Positions 56,499-64,000 of a stretch of DNA of 64,000 nucleotides are shown here, in pieces; within the stretch, counting starts at the first letter, position 1, and each line of letters begins with the position of its first letter. The position numbers and the translations under genes were made by a program. The notes beneath the pieces were generated by a model. It did no database searches. It saw nothing but the letters and a program-made list of their open reading frames with translations, and was not told the DNA's origin. The stretch is from assembly GCA_015179045.1 (NCBI GenBank), contig WHUZ01000004.1, forward strand, positions 1,302,001-1,366,000, read 5' to 3'. Source of the stretch: Kalaharituber pfeilii (lineage: Eukaryota > Ascomycota > Pezizomycetes > Pezizales > Pezizaceae).

Positions 56499-57680
56499 CA
56501 GGGAACACTGAAGCATGAAGCGAAGGGGCAATATACGACTCCGGATGTGAAGGAGGACTTTCGCAGAGTCCTAGATGATCCTGAGATTGCTTATAGAAAA
56601 TTGGTGCCATCGTCAAGGACTAGAAGGAACTGCCGAAGTCACTTTACTATTTCATAAGTTACTTTTGCTCTTGTATTTCTTTGCAGTATTTTATTTTCTT
56701 TTAATATTTGGCCTTGGGATCAGGATTTTGTATTGCAAGTGGTACAGATATCTGGCGGTATAGTTTAAGCTCGCATTGATATCGGATATTAGGTTTGGGT
56801 CTATCGGTATTAGTTAGGTTTATGTCGGTGCGATGGGGCGTGATAGGGGGGTGGGTACGGCGGGGATGGGGGGAAATTATTTGGGAAATTAACATTTTCA
56901 TTTTCACAACTACTCTTTCTGAATTGATTCAGGTCTACTAGTCCGCTCCGGAGTCATGGCTCCGGAGTCATGTTACACAATCTCCTCCTCCTTCTTATTA
57001 TTTTTGTTTTTGTCTTTTATGCTCTTCCTGTTTTCTTTCTCTTTTCTCTATTTATCGATATGTTTATGAATGACGGCAATGATGATCATCCAAGCTGCAG
57101 CCACTATTAGTAGTATAGAGTGCAGCCCTGTGATGTGATGATGGCACTAGAAACTTGCAACATTTGTATGTATGCACTCACAAGTACAACTTTACTGGCT
57201 GGGGAATGCCATCTATACGATTATTCAACTTTCAACGGCTGCACCTAGGTAATGGAAGCCAATTAGAAAATTATGATATGAATGTGTTGCAATTGCAAGT
57301 ATACTTAGGAAGACGGCGTTGCGCATGTCGTTACTTGAGGAGCGTCCATATTCCAATTTGCGTAATCGTTATCACCTTTTACTCATCTGGCCATCTTTTC
57401 CCGATAGGGGACGAGGGGTGTGGTTGCAGGGGGTGGGGGGAAGGGACGGGTAGTGCAGGGATGTCTGAGATCACACTAATGTATCATAGGTATAGGTAAA
57501 GTTGTATGCACTCTAACTGGCCCAAGCATGTGGTGTATGCCACAAGCGAAGCACATGGCTCCCGCCAACCAAAATTAAAGTTTGCCACGCATGTCGCAAC
57601 AGCCAAGGGGAGCCGCCATGATTTTATTTCCAACGTTACCAAAAAAAATTTAAGCTTTGCAAATCCGCCGAGTTAGTGCC

Positions 57681-57748
57681 GTTAAATGGTGTAACGGTAG
57701 CACGTTGGGACTTTTGACTCGCGTAACCTGGGTCCAGCTCCCTTATCA
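57681..57748 (+). pseudogene. tRNA-Gln-like relic, unit B
   Basis: Same sequence as 8119-8186 with one extra G before the anticodon arm. Confidence 0.45.
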
Positions 57749-58809
57749 TTTACGGTAGCTGTCGACCAGTTGCGGTATCACACAAAGCTCAAGTGCATTG
57801 TGGATGCTTGTGTTTTTTGAATCTCATCATGTCAACAGTGAAAGGCATCTCGGGATGTTGAAGTTGACAATTGGGCTCTGAACATTTTATTTTGCGACAT
57901 AGGCTGAGTTGCAATCTACCAAAAAATGCAGGTCCAGAACCAAAATGTTTTCAGAGATTTCACCGACGGTCCTCACTGAGTCTCCCTTCCTCTCAACTCA
58001 ACGATTTACTAAATATGCTGCTTTTAACCATGAATCTAGTTGTCATTGCTGCTATTGCTAGAAGAGTTATCTTCGGACTGTGCATTTGATTCGCCCCCGT
58101 GGTAAGATTATGGATCGAGGAGACCATTCATACTTCTGGAGATTACATCTGAAATGGTGATGGCTGGTGCCATCTCCGAAGGGATGTTATAATAGATCCT
58201 GCATGTGCCGGTAGCAAATGTTGATGATATGGTCACCGGAGTAGGCTTCTCGGAAACAAACACCGTAATGGGGCTTGTGAGTGTCGGCAGTATATTCATT
58301 CCGGCATCTCAACCTTTATCCCCTATTTTATTAGTTTTTCTACCCAAAATTTCCCATCTCTACACAGAAAGAGCTCCTTGACCCTACCGGTGAGCATTTC
58401 GGTGGTAGGCCATCCATTTCCCATAATTTTTTGCCTTTACGATTTCCTCCACCAGTTGAAAATCCCATAACTGGTTTCACCTTCTCCAGTACCGTACCTA
58501 TTTTCGCTCTCCTTCATCTCTTTTACTAAGTATTTCTTCACTGGACCTCCAAAGAAGCGTCTGTCTTTTCCTGGCTTTGCCTTCAACATTTACCTATTGG
58601 TCAATTATTGCTGTTGTTAGCCTTCTTATTAGATCTAGGTGCGGGGTTGATGTATTGGCAGTGGGAGGTTCTTCACATGGTGAACCGAGTATTTTGGAAT
58701 GGGAATTCAATCAAAAGGCTCGGTGGACTGAAGTTATCAATCCATATGAGTTTCGGGGGCAGGGGCCTTGTGGTTGTGGGATCGCACCCAAGTGGTTGAT
58801 ATCGGAAGA

Positions 58810-58871
58810 AGCCCTGCCATGGCGAACAGCTGCATGCTGGATCACGTGACCAAAAAAAAAAAAAAAAAAAG
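58810..58871 (+). mobile_element. uSINE, unit B
   Basis: GCCCTGCCATGGCGAACAGC, ...GGATCACGTGACC, A19; exact duplications GATATCGGAAGA at 58798-58809 and 58872-58883. It is orthologous to 9246-9303. Confidence 0.9.
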
Positions 58872-58922
58872 GATATCGGAAGAATTCACTAGACTACTAT
58901 TTTATATCGGGAAACGATCGCC

Positions 58923-59558
58923 TATGGTGCCGGAAGTTAATAATCAACATGTTGTAACATTCCCAGCCAGCATTAGTAAGCAGCACCATATGTGTCATTT
59001 TGCTGCTTGAGCAATCGCGCACCCTTCAGCCACGGTCACTTTACACGGTCGCATTACACGCTCGCTTTACGTCTACAGCTGCCCACGCTCGCACCACTCA
59101 TAGAAGGTTTTTCCAGAGTCTATTGCAGGTCTACGAGAAACTATACCCAAAGCTCTTTTTTCTATTTCAGACATCTCTATTTGGCGTTATTATAACAAGT
59201 GTCTTCATATTATGCAGGATGGTCATCAATATGGTACAGAGGCTGAGAGGCCTTCAAAATCATGTATATATCATAAGTCACAGGCGCGGAACCCTTTGAT
59301 GACTAATCCATTTGTATGGGGCTTGGCATGTAACATTTGGTACATTTCCTAAGAAAGTAAAAAAACTTTGAACCTTTTCAGTTTCACAACGAATAAAGAT
59401 TTTGCGATGAAAATATCATAGAATGATAGAGCATCTCACATAGTATAGATTTTTGATATTTCTACCTTAGTTCATATCAGGTTGTGGTTGCTGATAGGTT
59501 TTGCGTTGCGTTGGTTGTATCGCAAATTTCATGTTGATTATTAACTTCCGGCACCATA
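58923..59558. mobile_element. TIR element, 636 bp, with hydrophobic frame
   Basis: Perfect 29-bp ends starting TATGGTGCCGGAAGTTAATA (58923) and mirrored at 59530-59558. TA at both borders. Inside, the frame 58958-59299 has no ATG but encodes RRFFQSLLQVYEKLYPKLF followed by a hydrophobic stretch (SLFGVIITSVFILCRMVI) and a basic end. I do not recognise it. It may be a captured or residual coding piece. Confidence 0.75.
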
Positions 59559-59559
59559 C

Positions 59560-60068
59560 CTAGAAACGACGCGCATCTTGGCATGCCTCATGAGAAACCA
59601 TTTTCACAATATCTTTGGCAACTTAGATGCCAGTAACATCAAATACAGTGATATAGATACAATGATGTCGGGACAACATTATCTACATATTCTATTGCCT
59701 ATATTCAATATCAAGCTCCTGCTATATCAATAAATATGTCAACAGGTCAATTTAACCCCCCTCCCTCTTACGCTCCTACATATTGCCAGTTAAATAGTAC
59801 TAACATCTATGCTCTTATAGCTGCTGTCACTCACTAATGGCCATAGTATATGGTGGCATATGCTATAGGGGGTAGGATACTTCAAGCTCTATTCGCAAGT
59901 CTAAAAGTGAGCAATTGCAGCAACTGTAGCTGTACCAATTTATAATCAATAGAAGGTACCGAGGCTGAACATACTGTTATACACTCTACAACTGCTTACA
60001 AGATTGATATAGGGCATCTGCACCTTTAGACCATGCTAGTTTACCAGTTGAAGATGATATACTCATTC
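59560..60068 (+). other. no gene recognised
   Basis: AT-rich unique sequence. A 33-codon frame at about 59738 (Pro/Tyr-rich start) is too short to support. Confidence 0.35.
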
Positions 60069-60076
60069 CCAGCTGA

Positions 60077-60808
60077 CAGTGTTCCCAACCGGCCAGGCCG
60101 CCGACCAGGCCGGTCCAGGCCGCCCAGGCTGGTCCAGGCCGCCCAGGCCGTCCAGGCCATTCAGGCCGTTCAAGCAATTTCAGGGGCAGGAGGGCTGGTT
60201 ACGAGGCTATTTCATGGGGCCACCTTCAGGTTACTTGGACACGGATTTAATATGAACCTTTCAATATTTTCGGATAACTATCTAGACTTTTTTTTATTGA
60301 GCAGCGCTTTTCGCAGGTATTCAGGTAAGTAATTTTTTTTTGTATCGCTTGACTGTATACTAATTTCTTATTAGTATTGCAGGGAGACAGACATTCCAAC
60401 CACCGGTACTGGCGATGATGATTCCTTTAGTATTCTACTATTCTTCACTCTCCATCAGGTTTTGATCTTGCATCGACGATTCCCCGCAGTCCAATCTGAT
60501 GCCGATATCGAGTCTTCTGGAATTTGGGTTACAAAAATCTGGTGCGACAAAGTTGGATTTGACACTATGGTGAAGCTGTGCATGATTAATGGAAAGCGAT
60601 ACTGGTGGTGTAAAATCAGCAAGCAAAATCCTAAACATTGGAGAATGAGGTATACGTAGAATTTAGAGTACGTTCTGTATATAGCTAGCTACTGTATAAC
60701 TTAACTCACACTGCAGCCTGAATGGCCTGGACCGGCCTGAATGGCCTGGGCCGGCCTGAATGGCCTGGGCCGGCCTGAATGGCCTGGACCGGCCCGTTGG
60801 GAACACTG
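60077..60808. mobile_element. hAT element, 732 bp, with transposase N-terminal remnant
   Basis: Ends CAGTGTTCCCAAC and GTTGGGAACACTG are perfect 13-bp inverted repeats with exact 8-bp duplications CCAGCTGA (60069-60076, 60809-60816), both hAT hallmarks. The subterminal regions carry GGCCNGGCC-type repeats in opposite orientation (60088-60170 and 60716-60795). Inside, a plausible 58-bp intron (60325-60382, GTAAGT donor, ATTGCAG acceptor) leads into a frame to 60659 reading SSGIWVTKIWCDKVGFD and KRYWWCKISKQNPKHW. This resembles the BED-type zinc-finger start of hAT transposases, with the second Cys missing. The catalytic part is absent. Confidence 0.85.
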
Positions 60809-60816
60809 CCAGCTGA

Positions 60817-61383
60817 TATCTCTAAGAGTATGAGACATGCAGTCAAGCGGACTCCTCTAGCAAAAACCCTCACAGCTCAACCAAAATTGCATGAATATGA
60901 ATTCTGAGAAGAGATTTGGACTCCCTGATGTTTACTTATGTAACCCACTATTTTTCCTTAATTTTTTTGCTCTTTTAATAATTTTTTTATGATTTTAGTG
61001 AATAGTACTGACAGGTGATACAAGGGGTGCTCAGATACATGTCTCACGATCTACGGCAGCCGCTGTCTCACATGAGCTGCAGCTCCCTCTGTGTTGATAT
61101 GCATACTCCCTAATAGCAATACTTTCGAACTGGTTTGCTGCTGCCTAACCTCAGATTTGCTTCCTAAACCGAATTGCCCTTCCCAGCTGTAACATATGCC
61201 CTCAATGGCTCGCCACTCGCAACCCCTGGGCCCTGATATGCCCCTCAAACCGGCTCACTGCTCACAATCCCCACCCCCAGATATACCCTCAGGCCTGAAT
61301 ATACCCTCCAAACCAGTTCACCACCGCTCTCAACACGCTAAGTTAAAGTCAAATTCAGTTGCTGAAGTACTGGCAGTTGTGTA
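60817..61383 (+). other. no gene recognised
   Basis: Unique sequence. Loose CTCACAA/CCCC-type repeats near 61200-61320 are the only pattern. Confidence 0.35.
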
Positions 61384-61620
61384 GGCGGCCAGTGGAGTGC
61401 GCGAAAATATGAAAAATGCACGCGCATACGAAATGCGCTTATGCGATGCAAGCGATATGTGAGCCGACGCTGGCAGGTGGCTGTTATGAGTTCACCACGA
61501 CTGTAGTATGGAGCTGGTGGAGCGCGCGAAAAATGTGAAAAATGCAAGCGCATACGAAATGCGCATATACGACGCAAGCAGGAAGCGATATGCGAGCCGA
61601 CGCTGGTAGGCGGCATCGCA
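61384..61620 (+). repeat. ~120-bp direct tandem duplication
   Basis: The stretch containing ATACGAAATGCGC and AGCCGACGCTGG occurs twice, near 61384-61480 and 61505-61612, with substitutions and a short insertion in the second. Different frames read related peptides (EKCTRIRNAL, EKCKRIRNAH), so it may be a duplicated piece of an old coding exon. Confidence 0.65.
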
Positions 61621-61633
61621 ATCGTACAAATGA

Positions 61634-62269
61634 GTGCTATATGAGCTACACAGAAGACTAGCGAGGATCACTACTGAAGTGTCTTTTTGGCCTGGCAGAC
61701 AGTCACTCTTTGCGCTTACCACCTCCATTACAAACTCTGAGTTAAGGCTGGAAAAAAACTATCATTTGGATGAGTCCTGGATCGAAATTCTCTCATTGCT
61801 TGACTACGACAGTTGGAGGGTCAGAAAAATGTGAATGATTGTCATATTGACCTTGATTCGGACTCTAATAACTCTCCTGAGTCTTCTGTAGATGGTCCGA
61901 ACCAAAGTACTCCAACAGATAGGCTTACTACTAATATACTAGAAGTTAAGGGGGGGGGTCAACTACTAGTGGGAAAGGAGGAAAACAGCAGGCTAGAGGG
62001 CAAGGGAGTGGTAAAAGGGGACGAACTAGGGCTGCAAAAGATACAGACAATAAGATAGTAGTAAAGTCAACAGCATTATCTGGAGCTACTGACTCTCGGC
62101 CACCACCACCCCCTCCTTCGACACTTGAGGAAATAATTCAGCAAATGCAGCAGCTGCAGCAGCTAGTTTCAGGCCTCGCGAATAGAGCTGTAAGTTATTC
62201 AAGCCTATATTGCATATGCTATCATATACTATAGCCATTAATGACTAACTCTTACTATAGGAAAGATAG
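61634..62269 (+). pseudogene. decayed intron-containing gene, unrecognised
   Basis: Three reading frames succeed one another: a frame to about 61800 (LEKNYHLDESWIEILSLLDY), a second at about 61813-61950 (VNDCHIDLDSDSNNSPESS), and, after a run of nine G, a third reading GKRGRTRAAKD and then a proline run. The last exon encodes a coiled-coil-like LEEIIQQMQQLQQLVSGLAN. A well-formed 71-bp intron follows (62190-62260: GTAAGT donor, CTAAC branch site at 62245, TATAG acceptor), after which the frame ends Glu-Arg-stop at 62269. At least two frame breaks make this a probable pseudogene. Basic and acidic patches with a coiled coil would fit a chromatin or transposon-derived protein, but I cannot identify it. 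Confidence 0.45.
62190..62260 (+). other. predicted intron, 71 bp
   Basis: GTAAGTTATTC donor, GACTAACTC branch region 11 bases before the acceptor CTATAG. Splicing keeps the frame and places a stop three codons later. Confidence 0.55.
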
Positions 62270-62705
62270 ATATAGACCTATTGATAGATAATATGCAGGA
62301 GGTTGAGGAGGGGGGTGGTAATTTAATATTATTAATGCATATATTGATATAGCAAGTGAACTATTGTTGACAGAATTAATACAATATGCTAGAATTATAG
62401 TATCAGCTATGCTGTACATATAACTGTTTACTGTAAGCTGCTAGCATGTCTGTTGCACGAGATATAGCATCTCCAGCAGGCGTGCCAAGAAACGTCATAT
62501 CCCGGTCGACAACAACAAGCTAGATTCAGCAAACTCGGCATAGCACAACGATCCTGGCCTTTTCAGATACGGCATACTGATCATTTTACTCTACTCATCG
62601 AGACGAATCGATTGATTCAGGTCTCGACGTCGGGGAACGAAGCGTTCGCACGGGAGGCTGGGGGTCCCCAACTTTACAACCTTACAGCAAGGCAGCCAAG
62701 CAGCG

Positions 62706-63779
62706 ATGTGGGAGGCTCTTGGCGAATGGAATGTGGCGGTGGCTGACGAGGTCGTCATGCGGGACGGTCTCGGGGCAGTCATTCGGGTCGATGTGGCCAA
62801 CTGGGAGCGAGAGGCACAGGCCGTCGCAGATGCGGAAAGGAAGACGATGGAAGACATTATTGGAGGGCTCAGTTTGATGACCCGCGCCGCTGGAACCAGT
62901 GCGGCCCTGGTGGACCTTGTGGTTAGAGAAGGGCAACTTGTTGAGAATGCCCCACTATGGAATTTGCAAGACCTTCTGAAGACGATCTGGAGCAAGTCAC
63001 CCGTACAGCTTAAAGATGTGGGTATCGCCATCAGGAGATCCAGGACTGCAGCACATGCAGTGAGGCAGATCGTGGAGGCGCTAAATCAGGTTGGGAACGG
63101 GAACGGGAACACGAACGGACCGGACTCCGGGGAGGAGGAGGAAGGGGGGGGACCCAGTGTCGAACCCCTTACCCTGGAGGAAGATATGAGTTTGGATGGG
63201 GACAAGGGGGCAGGAGCTGGGGACGCCAGTGGGGATGGGCACCGCCTCGGGCAAGGGGAGGAGTTCTGGGGTTTCGATAAGGGAAGCGAGATAGAGGGAC
63301 ATAATATTCCCGAAGCGCTATACTGGGCACACAGGGCATTACACCGAGTGATGCTTTACAATTTCAGGAGAGTCAAGGGGATGGCCCCAAAGCAGGGCAG
63401 TAAGGTCCTGGATGCACTACAGGCGACTACCGCGGGGTTGGCAGCTCTGATCAAATCACCCATTTACCCTGCCAGTAACATGGAACAACTGGATATGGAG
63501 AAGGTAGAGGATGTGGAAGGCGGCGGCACCTATGAAGACCTGATGGCAAAGGCGGCTTTGGGACGTGACCTCCGGAATATCAAGGGTATGGTAGAGGAAC
63601 TCTATGTTGCACAGGGGTTAGCCTCTCAGAAGGTAGCAAACAGGCTACTGCAAAGGAAGAAGGAGGAGGAAGCACAGAAGAAAAGGCAGAAGGAACAGGC
63701 AGCAGTTAAAACCTGGGCGCAGGTGTTAAGAGGAGAAGAGCTCGCCGAGGCACGGGCGGAGGCACGGGCGGAAGCACGA

Positions 63780-63815
<36 letters not shown>

Positions 63816-64000
63816 ACGGAGGCACAGCGAGGAGAAGGACCCGCGGACCAGGCAGAAGCAGAAGCGGAGGGGGCGGGGGCGGCGGCCATTACCGATATTC
63901 CAACAGGGCCAAGGATTGGGGTAGGGAACAGGCACCGGCCCATGCCAGTCCAATGGCAACCGAAGGAGGCAGTAGGCAAGAATGATGTGGTCATTACAGT
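62706..64000 (+). CDS. LINE ORF1/gag-like protein, 3' end beyond window
   Basis: The frame is open from 62616 (after a TGA at 62613-62615) to the end of the window without a stop. The first ATG at 62706 gives at least 431 residues. In order it shows a helical N-terminal region (WEREAQAVADAERKTMED), an acidic Gly/Glu/Asp-rich linker (about 130-185), a second helical region (PEALYWAHRALHRVMLYNFR) and a charged coiled coil (KKEEEAQKKRQKEQ). A KTWAQVLRG motif, Ala/Gln-Ala/Arg repeats (about 345-370) and the start of another domain (NDVVITV) follow. A charged coiled coil before a WAxVxxG-like motif is the usual layout of gag-like ORF1 proteins of fungal Tad1-type LINEs, which bind the element RNA. 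The identification is by layout only, and whether ORF2 follows cannot be seen. Codon third positions are GC-rich, unlike the AT-rich surroundings. Confidence 0.6.

Larger units (their letters stand above)
50631..58886 (+). repeat. segmental duplication, copy B (units F and B)
   Basis: Direct counterpart of 1-9320. It keeps the relic gene F and an intact gene B, and has empty sites for three elements present in copy A. Non-coding stretches (51370-54770 and 56515-57670) are unit flank with no gene I can support. Confidence 0.85.

Noticed and set aside
60033..60332. Pro/Gly/Ala-rich frames over the GGCC repeats
   Set aside because: They arise from the hAT subterminal repeats, not from a gene.
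62591..63302. Minus-strand frames opposite the LINE ORF1-like gene
   Set aside because: They are shadows of the GC-rich plus-strand frame, which is longer and uninterrupted.

Overview
The window reads as repeat-rich, gene-poor nuclear DNA of a filamentous fungus, most likely an ascomycete. The grounds are 5'-truncated non-LTR retrotransposons whose open reading frames look like the Tad1-type LINEs of ascomycetes (RNase H followed by a Cys-Cys-His-Cys knuckle, and an ORF1/gag-like protein), short introns with GTAAGT donors and CTAAC branch sites, and many terminal-inverted-repeat (TIR) DNA elements. I cannot name the species. No ribosomal RNA, bacterial operon or CRISPR array is visible.

The backbone is a dispersed array of one gene family that I do not recognise. 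Copies lie at 6245 (A, nonsense codon), 11888 (C, frameshift), 17140 (D, altered C-terminus), 25009 (E, intact), 50990 (F, relic) and 55791 (B, intact, 235 residues). Each has the same layout: a TATA box 113-140 bp before the ATG, a conserved N-terminus with a short hydrophobic run, a Pro/Asn/Thr-rich middle, a basic C-terminus, and several kb of related 3' flank that in A, B and C includes a decayed tRNA-Gln. Positions 1-9320 (units F'+A) and 50631-58886 (units F+B) are a direct segmental duplication. Comparing the two gives filled and empty sites for several mobile elements. Just upstream of genes A and B sits a large palindrome with a hypervariable tandem-repeat interior, and unit E has a simpler hairpin in the equivalent place.

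Region by region: 1-9950 units F' and A; 9950-11770 a degenerate unit; 11770-15640 unit C; 16980-19300 unit D; 19500-24240 LINE fragments, a pogo-like end and short retroposons; 24400-29200 unit E with a TIR element and a LINE fragment; 29970-32812 a TIR element and a LINE-B 3' end; 32813-46518 a 13.7-kb structure with two nearly identical 2.95-kb inverted arms around a triplicated satellite-like spacer; 46520-49540 three small TIR elements with nested retroposons; 49540-50630 nothing recognisable; 50631-58886 the second copy of the duplication; 58923-60808 a TIR element and a hAT element; 61384-62269 a decayed intron-containing gene; 62706-64000 a long LINE ORF1-like frame that runs off the window.

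The most unusual component is a family of at least 13 ultrashort retroposons (about 40 bp plus poly(A)) with a constant 5' end (GCCCTGCCATGG), a 3' end ending near GCGGGGTTACGTGAT that is shared with the LINE-A tail, and 9-14 bp target-site duplications. They look like SINEs reduced to little more than a LINE recognition tail. A second LINE tail (LINE-B) yields even shorter insertions, one with only about 20 non-A bases.
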